The position numbers were made by a program, and so were the translations under genes. 64,000 nt of DNA. It comes from Euglena gracilis. Taxonomy: Eukaryota; Euglenida; Euglenophyceae; Euglenales. Shown here piece by piece: positions 32,033 to 42,289 of the stretch; positions within the stretch are counted from its first letter, which is position 1; each line of letters starts with the position of its first letter. The stretch lies in NCBI GenBank assembly GCA_039621445.1, contig CP154954.1, positions 63,694,046-63,758,045 on the forward strand, in the 5' to 3' direction. The notes beneath the pieces are model-generated. The model was not told the origin of the DNA and made no database searches. It saw only the letters and a list, made by a program, of their open reading frames with translations.

Positions 32033-32770
32033 GAGGCCACAACAACAATGGCCATTGTGGCCGATGGAACAAATGCCAAGGTGGCCAACAATACCAAGGC
32101 CAGGGAGGCCGATTCCACAAACAGATGCCCAGTGTCAGGGACAGGACAGGTCCCCCCAACCATTTCTTCATCACAAACCCTATCAGAGGTAAAGTATTGG
32201 CCCCCAGGGGCCCCCAAGGTTTTCAATGGGCATGGCGTCCCAGATCTAAGGGCCAGTGTAGCCAACATCAATAGGGCCAGTGGGGCCAGAATTATCATCA
32301 GGGCCACTGGGACCATCATCGTTCTTATCAAGGCCACTGGGCCCATCACCATACTCAACTTCAACAATTTCAAGGACACTGGGACCATCGAATTTAAGAA
32401 GGGGAAAAACACCAGAAGCTAACAGGCTGTTCCCCAGCAGGTGGTTTCAATTTACTGTGGCAGCCCCAGGAGGACGCCACAAAAGGGGCAGTGGAGGACA
32501 AGCGGACAACCCCCCCTCAACTTTCTTTCTCAATGCCCATGGCAGGGGCAAGCCAAAACAAGGGGGATACCCAAAAAGGGCCCCTGCGATATGTCAATCG
32601 ACAACACCAGTGGCAAAGTAGAGAATCAGAGAGCCTGTGAGCAGAGAATGCACTCCCCAGCCACCTTTGGAGAATGCTCAGTCCCCAGGGGCACCAGGCG
32701 TCCAAAACCCCCAAACCAGCACCCAGAAAATGATCTTGTTGGGAAAATACATTCCATGGAGGAAAAATGA
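32033..32770 (+). pseudogene. low-complexity Gag-like region of element B
   Basis: Two overlapping frames (from 32,003 and 32,280) carry repeated GGCCACTGGGACCATC-type units that translate as Gly-Pro-rich repeats, followed by a basic stretch (APGGRHKRGSGGQ). Position before RT and composition match the Gag of copies A and C. There is no knuckle and no single intact frame. Confidence 0.5.
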
Positions 32771-32859
32771 GGATACACCCCGCTGTACCAGAGACTTCAG
32801 AAAAGTATAAAATGGTGGAAAAAATTCCCCCCCCCGGCAACATGTCATTCATAAAAAAT

Positions 32860-33610
32860 GGAATTCAACCCGCCTGGGTGAATCCCCCAAAATTTTCCAC
32901 CCACCCAAAACCCAGAGCCAACCTGGACCTGAACCAGGCAGAGAAAATTCTGCTGGATTACGAATAATACTAGGTCAGTGAAACGAGTTTGGGTTTCAGA
33001 ATGCCAGCATTTGATCCCATGGTTTTTAATTGCAAACCAGAAGGAGGAACAACCAAATAGAGAATGATCAGCGACTGCAAAGAAATAAATCAGTAGTTTC
33101 AAGCAAAAGCTGGATCACGTCCAGCAGATTGTTCCATTTTTGGAAAAAGGCCTCTGGGCAGCAAAAGTAGACTTAAAGGATGCCAATTTTCATGTTCAAT
33201 TAAGTCCAGGCCTAAGGCCATTTTTAAGGCATCAGGCAGGGGGACAGACCTGGGAAATTCAAACGGGCTGCTTTGGGCATAATGTAATGCCCCAAATTTT
33301 CGTGTTAGTCATGAAAACGTTCGAAAAACTGTGGAGAAAAAGGTGAATCCAGATGTTTATTTACCTGGATGACATTTTGCTGGTGGCCCCTACCAAAAAC
33401 CCTTTGCAAAAGCACCTGAAAAAAGTTTTCAAAGGTTTGCTGGATTCTGGGTTCATAATCAATGTGAAAGGTCCACCCTCCAGGCCACCCAAGTGGTAAC
33501 CCATCAGGGTTTTCAACCAAACTTCCAGGAGGGAAAGATGCAGGCTCCACCCCAGAAATCTAAAACAATATAAAAGGAGCTGGGAAAAAAAATGTGAAAA
33601 AAGATTACAT
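32860..33610 (+). pseudogene. reverse transcriptase of DIRS-like element B
   Basis: The lead-in reads IQPAWVNPPKFSTHPKP, then LIPWFLIANQKEEQ (fingers), LWAAKVDLKDANFHVQL (catalytic Asp) and TGCFGHNVMPQIF. An in-frame TGA at 33,344 precedes IQMFIYLDDILLVAP, whose YLDD (33,362-33,373) is intact, unlike copy A. Downstream stops break the thumb. In the DIRS family this enzyme copies element RNA to DNA. The domain order and spacing equal copy C. Decayed, with at least four stops or shifts. Confidence 0.85.
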
Positions 33611-33699
33611 GTCAAAAAGGCAATTGGCTGCTATTTTGGGCCAAATAACATGCAACCAAATGACCCTGCCCGTTTTAATGGCTCTTAAGTACACCCGTG

Positions 33700-34430
33700 T
33701 AATTGTTTGTGGTGGCAAAGTACCCAGCCCCCTGGGACTCAAAACACCAAATTTCCCAGGAAATCAAGGCCCAATTAAGTGAAATAAAATTTTTACTGGA
33801 CACCTGGGGGTCAGACCTTTCCCCCAAATTGCCACCAGAGGGTTACACTCAGACAGCAGCACCCACACCTGGGGGGGTGGCTGGACATCCAGAAAGGCAA
33901 GCTTGTGCAAGAATTTTGGAGAGAAGACTCCATTTTACATATAAACGTAGGGAGCTGTGGACAGCAATAAACACTGTAAGAAGCCTCAGCAGACCAGGCG
34001 AAACAGTTTCCTTGTCAGTGGACAACCAGGTAATCTACTATTACCTGACAAAAGGGAGGGGGACAGAAGGGACGCATTCAATTCCATTCTCAGATCTTTT
34101 TTCAAATGGCGCCAGGAGCACAAAGTAACCCTTCAAGTAAACTGGGTCCTTCCAAAGGAATGCCTAGCAAACCACATAAGCAGGTGGGAAATGGACAGGG
34201 GGTATTACTCTTTAGACGCTCAACAATTACAATGGCTAAAACAACAGTTCAAAGAATTTATAAACCTGGAAACAGGTTTGTTTGCCTCCCCAGGCAACAA
34301 AAAAAACTTCCAAGATTTGTGGTCAGATGGCCGCACTGGGAAGCTTCAGGTGTGGACACACTGCAATGTCCAATGGACAATCTAGGGGGAGTTTATGACA
34401 ACTACCCTTGGTCAATTATTCGAAAATTTC
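33700..34430 (+). pseudogene. RNase H and C-terminal pol domain of DIRS-like element B
   Basis: The frame from 33,703 contains RILERRLHFTYKRRELW and TVSLSVDNQVIYYYLTKG, an RNase H core with catalytic Asp. The next frame (33,957-34,385) has VNWVLPKECLANHISRWEMD and LETGLFASPGNKKN, and a third reads VYDNYPWSIIRKFLPRFK. Together these match the DIRS RNase H plus NPPW-type tail in copy A, spread over three frames by indels. Confidence 0.8.
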
Positions 34431-34439
34431 TCCCCAGAT

Positions 34440-35017
34440 TCAAATTATTTTCACAGACCAAAGTTTCGATGTTCAGCCCCATTTTAGGATTCAGACACCT
34501 GGTGGCCCCAATTAATCAAAATGAAAGTTCCAGGGACCACATGCCTCAAAATAACCCCCCACAGGGGTACGTTCACCAACTGCAAAGGGTAGAAAATGTC
34601 ACCCCCAGATGCCCCCTGCTTTGCACGATTTGCTCAGGCAAATTTGGAGGGGAAAGAAGTGCAAAATCAAACCATTTACGATTTCCCAGTTTGAAGGGCT
34701 ATCAAACCGCCTTCTCACTTTTATGGGTGATCGTGGACAAAACGGGGGTACCCCCTCCTCAAGCCACCACAGACCAAGTGGGTGACGCTTTAATCCAATT
34801 ATTCTATTTTTCCAAGGCTCGGGCCCGTAATGCATACAGTGCTATGCTTTTGATCCCAGGGTTTGGTGGACTGAGATTACGTTCCCTTTTGTCCGCCATA
34901 AAAAACTTCGGAACCAAAACCTTGAAAATATGGGCCTTCTGGGATCTCCTCCCAATTTTCCTGGGGCTGCCCCAAGCCCCCTTCCCACTGATATATGAAC
35001 ATTGCGTACACACCTGA
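34440..35017 (+). pseudogene. tyrosine recombinase N-terminal part, element B
   Basis: The frame ending at 35,017 includes SLKGYQTAFSLLWVIVDKTG, then ARARNAYSAMLLIPGFGGL and LKIWAFWDLL. These align with ARNAYAAVLLLPGFGSL and the following HFWDPTDF stretch of copy A, the N-terminal core-binding part of the recombinase. The catalytic half does not follow in this orientation; it is found inverted just downstream. Confidence 0.75.
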
Positions 35018-35079
35018 TTTTTTCCTCACGAGTCCTCTGTTTGTACCGGTCTTCTGATTTGGCACAAAGTCAAACGAAC

Positions 35080-35335
35080 CACAAGGTGTTGGGCAAGGGC
35101 GTAAGGGCAAGAAATTCCACAACGGGGAGAGGGTTGTGCCCCGCCCCTTTGGTGGAGTGCCCCCCCCCACACCTGGGGGGATACCCCATGTTTGGCCAAA
35201 AATCTTTAGCGATTGAAGCAACTGTGTCTGCACTGATGACTTTATAGGGGGCTTTAATGAAATTAGAAGGGGACCCCCGGGTCTTCCGAATAAACGTGTA
35301 GCAGCCACATATTAAATCATAAAATGAAAGGGACA
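35080..35335 (-). pseudogene. tyrosine recombinase C-terminal segment, inverted
   Basis: The minus-strand frame reads SFYDLICGCYTFIRKTRG, then VISADTVASIAKDFW and HSTKGAGHNP. These match plus-strand copy D (SFHDFLCGINAFLYETWR, IKADTIDSITKFF), and HSTKGAG corresponds to the H-x-x-R/K box of YR enzymes. It therefore belongs to the same gene as 34,440-35,017 but lies in the opposite orientation. Confidence 0.7.
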
Positions 35336-35337
35336 AC

Positions 35338-35690
35338 AACGGACGAAGGGACACCGAGGGTGAAGCACAAAGACCTTGTGAGCCCAACCCCCCACCCATA
35401 AAAGAAAATTTGTGTTCAACGGCCCTCGGTCAAAAAATGGGGGCCAGGGGGGAGAGGGGGGTGAACACCACAAGGGGCAAGAAGTCACGTCGCCGTGACG
35501 CAGCAGCATCGTCAGCCAACTCCGCCGAGGCTGTGCTAAGCAGAAACTCCTGACTGAGCGCAGCGAACAATAACGCAACAAACCGCCCGAGATCAAGGCA
35601 TGGCCTCACAACGTCTTTGTGCTCCGCCCTCGGTGTCCCTTTCTGCCTTGGCGGTCTGCCTCGAGGGAGTACGAACCCGCCTCCCCCTGT
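35338..35690. repeat. terminal-repeat block of DIRS-like family (small inverted pair)
   Basis: GAAGGGACACCGAGGGTGAAG with CACAAAGACCTTGTGAG (35,350-35,381) faces its complement at 35,600-35,630. The enclosed sequence (GTCAGCCAACTCCGCCGAGG, AAGCAGAAACTCCTGACT) is the terminal family also present at 48,190-48,545 in the same arrangement. Confidence 0.75.
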
Positions 35691-35829
35691 GCACAAACAG
35701 ATCGTTTATTGTCCAGGATTGCCCACGCAGACACCGCCCACATCTGGTTTTTTTTAAGTTCAGTACCGATTGGCAGAAACAATTCTTCTTCGATTCTTCC
35801 GCAAAAGACCTGGACACCTCGGGCTTTGC

Positions 35830-35980
35830 CCTTGTGAGGCCATGCCTTGATCGCCAGCGGTTTGTTGTGATTGTTCTGGGGCGCCGGGTTAGGAGTCCCT
35901 GCTTAGTGCTTTTTTTGCGGAGTTGGCTGATTATTAACTTGCCCTTCGACACCCAGAAGAAAGGAACAGAATTGACGAAC
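35830..35980. repeat. DIRS-like element B, right inverted terminal repeat
   Basis: GGGTTAGGAGTCCCTGCTTAG, GCGGAGTTGGCTGATT and TTGCCCTTCGACACCCAGAAG are the complement of 29,247-29,410. Confidence 0.85.
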
Positions 35981-36059
35981 GAAGAAGAACCAAGAAATGA
36001 AGTCAATATCAATTCAGTGTCCAGAAGGACACGAACCAGACGAATAAACCCCAAACTTG

Positions 36060-36440
36060 TAGTGCTGCGGGGCCAATAGAGCTGCGGGTCCAAACAGTGC
36101 GGCAACCCCCGCCGCCGGAGGCGGCCGTCCAATAGTGCGGCACCCCCCAAAACATAGCAATGTGAAATGCGTAGAAGCCGGTGCAACCAACTGCAGTCAG
36201 CTTTTGTAACCCGCAGAGAGAGAGGAAAGGGGGCAAATTCCCACCCGAACAACGCACCGAAGTCGCCCGAAGTTGAATCACACGACCTCACTAGCCTCAG
36301 AGTTGGACATTGAGCAGGCAAACAGGGTGTCTGCGGTGATACGCCCGGACTAAGAGGCACCCAGTCCAATGGTGCGGCGGGTCTAAAGAGTGCTGCACCC
36401 GCCGCCGCCGGAGGCGGCCGTCCAATAGTGCGGCAGTGCA
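36060..36440. repeat. small element with repeated GTCCAATAGTGCGGC blocks
   Basis: Two near-identical clusters about 290 bp apart each hold degenerate GTCCAATAGTGCGGC words around the palindrome GCCGCCGGAGGCGGC (36,100 and 36,400). The 210 bp between is unrelated. It lies exactly between element B and element C, so it may be a separate insertion with terminal direct repeats. Confidence 0.55.
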
Positions 36441-36536
36441 ATACTATTTGGGGGAGGGTTATCAATTGGAAGGCCAACTGTCAAAATTCAATTTGCACTT
36501 CAATGAACAGCGCAGTGGAAAATAAATTGGAACTCT

Positions 36537-37447
36537 ATGGCCGCGGACGTCCTCCAGCAGTGGTCGCAGCAGCTGGAGAACTTGGAGATGCGGTCGACAC
36601 GTGTCACACCGTGGCCGTTCTTCCCCCCCCCCCCAGACCCCGACCCCAGAAATTTCCCAGCACAACCCTCCCCCCCAGTGACAGTCACGGTCCTTGGACC
36701 ACTGTGGCCAGAAGGCCCAGAATACAGAAGCCATCCCCAGCCCTGGGTGGGAAAATGATGTGCCATGGAGGCACAAAATGCTCCCCAAAGAGACATTCAA
36801 GGCCAACACATCAGGGACCTCTCCCCCAAAGGCGCCCAGTTGCCTGTACACAGTTTGGCCAGAAGATCGGGAGGTGGAATCAAGGCCAAGGAGGTCACCA
36901 CTACATGGTCCATGGGGACCAGTTTTACAAACAAATCTCCTCAGGAAGGGACAGAAAAGGTCCGTCAACCCCCACTCAATTCATCTTACATAACAGCCCC
37001 TGTCAAGGCGAAAATGGGTGGCTACAGCAGCCCCCCCCCCCCCACGTTTCCAGATGGGGTTGGAGGCCAAGAAGAATTAAAGGCCTGGAAGTCCAACAGA
37101 TGGATTATGTAAAATATATTATACCTGGAGTCCTTGGAGGCCAGCATGGTGGACCCACAGTGGCCACCAAGAAGCTAAATAGAATCGTGCTGGAGAAATC
37201 CCCCGAGGGACGCAAAGAGGCCTTCTGCCAAAAGAGGGGGAGGGAAGGGACCCACAGTGGCCCTTTCAATTACCCAGCCTCAGGAGGAAAAGGGACCCCC
37301 AGTGGCCCTTTCAAGGACCCAGCCCCCAGAGGAAAAGGGACCGTGGCCCTTTTGGAGGGAGCAGCAAGAACCCCTCCAAAAATTATTTATCAATTCCAGA
37401 TCATTCAATTAAGGTGGGAACCACAGAGCCCCACCTATGGTGTTTAA
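36537..37447 (+). CDS. Gag-like protein of DIRS-like element C
   Basis: An uninterrupted plus frame (the longest version spans 36,428-37,447) precedes the RT of copy C. In the frame from 36,537 a plausible start, ADVLQQWSQQLENLEMRS, looks coiled, but it shifts soon after. The long frame is Pro-, Gln- and basic-rich and contains repeated SGPFNYPASGGKGTP / SGPFKDPAPRGKGT units. This matches the repeat-rich Gag of copies A and B. No zinc knuckle. Confidence 0.5.
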
Positions 37448-37559
37448 CGGATCGCATAGACATGGAGAAGACCAGATAGGCAAAACAGAGACACCCAGCC
37501 CTATGGTATGCATTCCAACAACAAGATCCTCCAGAGAGGTGAGCAGAGAGGGAGCGAGT

Positions 37560-38330
37560 GCATGCACATCGTCAGCTCATAAGGGATGGCTTTCAACCCT
37601 CCTGGGTAAATCCACCAAAATTGTCCACCCACCCAAAGCCCAGAGCAAATTTGATATTCACCAATCCGGAAAAATACTGCAGATTTACGAAAAATTTGGA
37701 TCCGCAAAGACAGTGAGGGATTCAACCACCCAGCTCCTAATCACCTGGTTTTTGATTTCAAAACCAGAGGTGGGGGCAGACAAAATGGAGATTAATAAGC
37801 GATTGCAGGGAAATAAATCAACGGTTCCAAGTGAAACCTTTCAAACTGGATCACATCCAGCCCATTTTTCCAGTGTTGGAAAAAGGCCACTGGGCAGCAA
37901 AGACCTGAAGGTTGCTTACTTCCACATCCCAGTGAGCCAAATCCAAAGGGCATTTTTAAGACATTCAGGTGGGGGCAGACCGTGACATTCAAGACAGGCT
38001 GTTTTGGCCTAAATTTAACGTCCCAAATTTTCATGTCATGCCATGAAAACGTTCGAAAAGCTGTGAAGAAACAGGGGCATCCAGGTAAATATTTAGCTGG
38101 ACGACATTATACTGGTAGCCCCAACACAAAACATCTGACAGAGTCACTGGAACACTGTGGTCAGGGATTTTATCAAATCAGGATTCAAAATCAATGTAAA
38201 AAGCCCTCCGTGCAACCCACAAAAGTCTTAAATCATCTTGGGTTTCAATTAAACTACCAAGAAGGAAAATTAGAGGTGCCCCCCAGAAATAATAATAATA
38301 ATAAAAGGAGTTTGGAAAAATAGTGAAAAA
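37560..38330 (+). pseudogene. reverse transcriptase of DIRS-like element C
   Basis: It opens with KSTKIVHPPKAQSKFDI (equivalent to the WVNPPKFSTHPKP lead of copy B), then LITWFLISKPEVG, DLKVAYFHIPV, and in a second frame TGCFGLNLTSQIF. The palm motif reads stop-LDD-IILVAP at about 38,094, the Tyr codon being TAG. Thumb: LNHLGFQLNYQEGKLEVPP. Decayed. Confidence 0.8.
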
Positions 38331-38399
38331 AGATTACATTTCAAAAGGCAGTGGGCTGCCATTTTGGGCCAAATCAGATGCAGTCTAATGGTCCTGCCC

Positions 38400-39190
38400 T
38401 TTCTAAAGGCCTTTGCCAATGTCCTGGCGATTTTTTGGTGGAACATTCCACTGCCCCCTGGGAGTCAAATCATCCCATTTCGCTAAGAATAAAGGACCAA
38501 TTAGGAAAAATAATAATTCTACTCCACTCCTGGGAAGGGCAGACCCTTCCCCGAAATTGATACCAGGGAGTTGCACTCAGACAGCATTACCCGTGCCGGG
38601 GGAGGGGGTGCTGGACATTCGAACAGGCAGAAGCGTGCAACAATTGTGGAGAAAAAACTCCATTTTGCACATAAATGTCAAAGAATTATGTGCAGCAATA
38701 AGCACAGTACAAAGCCTCAGCCAGCCAGGAGAAACCGCGCCCCTTTCAGTGGACAATCAAGCAATTCACTATTACTTAACAAAGGGGGGAAGACCCCTTC
38801 AATTCCATGCTAAGACCCTTTTTCAAATGGTGCGGGGAACACAACATAAACTCGCAAGTAAAGTAGGACCCTCCAAAGGAATCCCTAGCAGCCCCCGTAA
38901 GCATGTAGGAAATGAACAGGGAAGATTATTTACTGGAACCCCAACTTTTTCACTGGCTGAGGCAGCAGTTCAAACAGTACATAAGACTGATACCAGGTAT
39001 TTTTGCCTCAACAGGCAAAAACAAACAGCCATAATTTGTGGCCAGGTGGCCCCACTGGGATGCCACAGCAGTGGATGCCTTACAATGTCCACTGTACAAC
39101 ATTGGCGGACTTTATGCAAACCCCTCCTGGTCTGTAATACAACATTTTCTCCCCAGATAAAAAATGTTTCCATAGGCAAAAGTTTTTGAT
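38400..39190 (+). pseudogene. RNase H and C-terminal pol domain of DIRS-like element C
   Basis: The frame from 38,413 contains LWRKNSILHINVKELCAAIS and PLSVDNQAIHYYLTKGG, matching the RNase H of copies A and B, and later VQTVHKTDTRYFCLN. A second frame gives GGLYANPSWSVIQHFL near 39,105-39,155, the NPPW-type motif. Several indels. Confidence 0.8.
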
Positions 39191-39199
39191 GTTTACCCC

Positions 39200-39450
39200 C
39201 TAAGAATGTGGCCCCACTTAAGAAAAAATGAAAGTAACAGGGCCCCGTTCCTGAAAATCACCCCTAACAAGGGTATGTTCACCAATTGCTGGGGGGGGGA
39301 ATGTCACCCCCCCAGGTGGTCCCTGCTTTGAATGATTTGCTCAGGTAAGTTCTGCAGGAGATTTTGATGGGCAGAAACCACAGTTTAAAGTGTCATCCAA
39401 GCGCTTTCACACTTTTATGGTGAAATTGGACATAATGGGAGTGCCCTTTT
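39200..39450 (+). pseudogene. tyrosine recombinase 5' remnant of element C
   Basis: DNA such as TTTGCTCAGGTAAGTTC and CACTTTTATGGTGAAATTGGA aligns with 34,620-34,745 of copy B. Homology stops near 39,450, where the oppositely oriented Ty3-like element begins. Confidence 0.6.
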
Positions 39451-39479
39451 CTGTTCTCGTGCACACTCTGCGGTTTGAT

Positions 39480-39900
39480 GGTTGATTTCTGACCGTCGAG
39501 CCTTTTGCGCCCGCTCTGCTTCGTCGAGTTGTTGCTGCGTTGTTTCTGGCGCGGGCAGTACTTCTGTTGTGGCCTCCAGGCCTTCAGACATCCGTGCCTC
39601 CTGGGGTTGCGGCGTCATTGGCGCTGTTACTCACGGTGGCGCTTTTGGCGCTGCTTGTGTTACTGGAGCTACCTGCCCCTTTGGCGCTGCTTTGTGCTTA
39701 CCGGTCCAGGGGGTCGCGCCGTTGGCGCTGGTGTAGCCGGTAGACAGGCGCTAAGGGTAAGGGACGGGGTGAGGCCTTTTGGCCACTCGAAGCACGCCGC
39801 TGCTGTGCATGGTATCCCTGCCCTGTGGGGCGGCAGGCTGGCTGGGGCTGGGGGTTTTGGTATCCCCACTGGGGATGAAGATTCTGACATGGGGTACCTC
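39480..39900 (-). pseudogene. unidentified coding-like minus frame
   Basis: Frames on the minus strand read AERAQKARRSEINHQTAE preceded by EVLPAPETTQQQLDE: Gln/Glu/Ala-rich and likely helical, like the N-terminal part of a Gag. It lies where the integrase core of the Ty3-like element should be, so that core was lost or replaced. No database-level assignment is possible. Confidence 0.3.
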
Positions 39901-39939
39901 TGCACGATTTCACCGCTTGGCAAATTTGGCGCCGTTTCG

Positions 39940-40195
39940 AAATTTGCAAACAGCGCGAATGTAATTTTTTCTCTTTCAGCGTTGTAAAATACCGGCGAAC
40001 CACGACAGAAAGAAGTTTGGGTGCCTCAGGGTGACCTCGGTTGTGATAACACATAAGTACGTCATCACCCGAGCCACAGGGTATACAACATTTATATCCC
40101 GCACTATCGCCGTAAACCAGCCGTAAAGGGGAGAGGGAAAAATTATGTACAGCTTCAGAATTGCGCAGTCCGTGCACTATGCGGGCTAAAATCAC
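39940..40195 (-). pseudogene. integrase HHCC zinc-binding domain (Ty3-like)
   Basis: The frame from 40,195 reads VLMCYHNRGHPEAPKLLSVV (H-x3-H), then VRRYFTTLKEKKLHSRC and ICQAVKS. This is the N-terminal zinc domain of retroviral-type integrase (H-x3-H ... C ... CQ), with an extra six or seven residues between the two Cys. It directly follows RNase H, as expected in Ty3-type pol. Confidence 0.65.
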
Positions 40196-40546
40196 CGCCT
40201 ACGGCCTATCGCTGCTATCGAATTCTAACACATAAGGCTTATAGTGATCCGCAATGTTGAGTACGACATTTTCAAGCATTTGCTTTTTGATGCTCTCTAG
40301 AGCGTCACGCATATTTGCGTTGCATTTAACTTTCGTGTTACCAGGTGCGTGATTTTTGAGCTGCCTCGTTTGACGTACCGCTTTTTTCGTGAATGTTTCA
40401 TGTAAATCTCGTAGTATTGGGCTAATCTAAAAATCCTTTCAAGTGGGTGACGGTCTTGAAAACCTCAGGTGTCCATTTGTAATGGCCTCTAGTTTGCTGG
40501 GCGCCGCTCGGCGCTTGGCCATCATTAAGAATGTGACCGCAAAACT
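40195..40546 (-). pseudogene. Ty3-like RT connection and RNase H remnant
   Basis: The minus strand reads AFLKQGQKFVKGARELFAKR, then in shifted frames AAPSKLEAIT, FTKKAVRQTRQLKNH, CNANMRDALESIKKQM and ADHYKPYVLEFDSSD. These match the Ty3-type order: thumb, LxxLxxxxxxxxW, FxxLK, then the first RNase H strand with its catalytic Asp. Confidence 0.75.
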
Positions 40547-41162
40547 TTATCGTTTCGCGAAGAGCTCTCTGGCACCTTTTACAAATTTTTGTCCTTGCTT
40601 CAGAAATGCGGTTAACACCGCCCGAACATCACGATAGTGAATGTGGAGAATATTCTCGTGTGTATTCGCTGAGGGAGGGGGTGTACTAACCAAAACGCCA
40701 TGGATGTACACAAGCACAAACGGCAAATCCCGTAAGACCCACTGGATCATGCGCTGAAACGTTTCTGGGCCATTCTTAATACACATTGGTAAAACCGCCC
40801 GTTGGTAAACACACTTTGGACGTTACAAAAGCCGTATAGGCTTGTGAATCGGGATCCAGGTGCATTTGGTGGAATCCATCCTCCAGGTCGAAAGTTGACC
40901 ACAAGCGGTTATCTGATTGTTTTGTAATGAGACCCTCAATTCGACGTAGCGGGAATGGGTCATCCTTGGTTTGCGAATTTATGTGTCGATAATCCAGTAC
41001 CAGCCGCAACTTTTTCTGACATGATGGGTCTGGGGGATTAGGAACGACAAAAGCTTGGGAGGTCCACTCACCCTCAAAAGGGATGGTGGGGTGTTTCGGG
41101 TGGGGGTTCATCCATAGGAAGATGTCTCCCCAAAACATATCAAAAGCGCTAGAATGTTGCAA
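40547..41162 (-). pseudogene. Ty3-like reverse transcriptase
   Basis: Two frames. The first (41,162-40,776) reads KLRLVLDYRHINSQTKDDPF and LWSTFDLEDGFHQMHL, clear Ty3 RT motifs with the first catalytic Asp. The second (40,786-40,547) reads NGPETFQRMIQWVL and LVYIHGVLVST. YxDD has become YIHG, so both palm acids are lost. It belongs to the same minus-strand pol as the protease at 43.3 kb. Inactive. Confidence 0.9.
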
Positions 41163-41179
41163 CCAATTTCGCGGTAAAC

Positions 41180-42280
41180 GGGAGAGCGTGTTGAATGGAA
41201 TGCATCAATTTCCAAGGTGAATGGCAAATAAATAGAACTTGCGATACCGGCGTTTTTTGAAAAACAATGTTGCAAGGCTCGATATTCACAAAACCGAAAG
41301 CATTCCGAGTGTCCGAAGCGAACTTGGAGATCTCCTCAACATCTTGAAGGGGGGGAACACGCTGTAAAACAGAACAACGAAATTTTAAATCGTCCACACA
41401 CATGTCTGTAGGAGTCGATCCAGGGGGGGCATGGGTAAGTTGGGCATATACCCTGTCATCAGTGATGCAAGATGGCGCGGACCGCGCGATATGCCCGTAA
41501 TTCGCACTATGTGCGTGAAGCGCGATGTGCGCGGGGTGTGTGGAGGGCCCCAAACGTGCACGGGGGGTGGAGGGCGGAATTTAGGAGCGCTATGACAAAT
41601 CAGAAAATAGGGGCTATGCCTTTGCACTGCAGTGTTCGACTGGAGTTCGCTGAATTGCGAAAAATTGCTAGGTGTAGTTATTAGATCTGAGAAACGACCA
41701 AGTGAACCGTTGGGTGTATCACCCGTTGTACCAAGGCAGTGTACCTTTTGGTTATCTATCAAATCCGTAACGACAGTACCAATACCAGGTTTAAAGGTTT
41801 GGGTAGTGGATGATTTTTTCCCAGTTGTGGGAGACAATCGGATTCGTTTGGAAGATTCAACTACCAACCACAATCAAAGTCTTTGTAAGCAGAGCTTCTC
41901 CGGCAGTGAGAGCAGTGGCATGAAGGTTGGTGCTTGTGGTGGGCGTTTGTGTGGGTGTCGGTGCATAAGTTGGTATCGGTTAGGGTAGCTTCTGGGGGGT
42001 GAAAAGTGGTGTCTGAAATCGACACACCTGGTGGAAAACGAAAACTTTGTGCAGCTGGGCGGTTACCCCACACCGTTGCAACGTTCAGGCCTTTGTACTT
42101 TTGCCTGGAAACCAAGCGAAACGTCCGGGGTTTAGCTACTGGCTTTCCACACCGCAAGGGAAACGAGCAGTAAAAGTGCGGTGGGTAGGGGGGCATGTTC
42201 CTCTTTACCCCTAGTTTAAGAAACCGCGTTCTCGATTGTGGAAAACGTTCTAGAAATGTGGGGGACGTCCTGGAGATTTC
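41180..42280 (-). pseudogene. linker between protease and RT, Ty3-like element
   Basis: Minus frames contain LPLDRLLQTCVWTI in one frame and DVEEISKFASDTRNAFGFVN in another. The same strings occur on the plus strand at 59,480-59,650 (DVKQISKYAKDAWSAFRLVN), so the segment is an inverted second copy of a conserved region. Function of the linker is unknown. Stops are frequent. Confidence 0.65.
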
Positions 42281-42289
42281 ATGGAGGAC

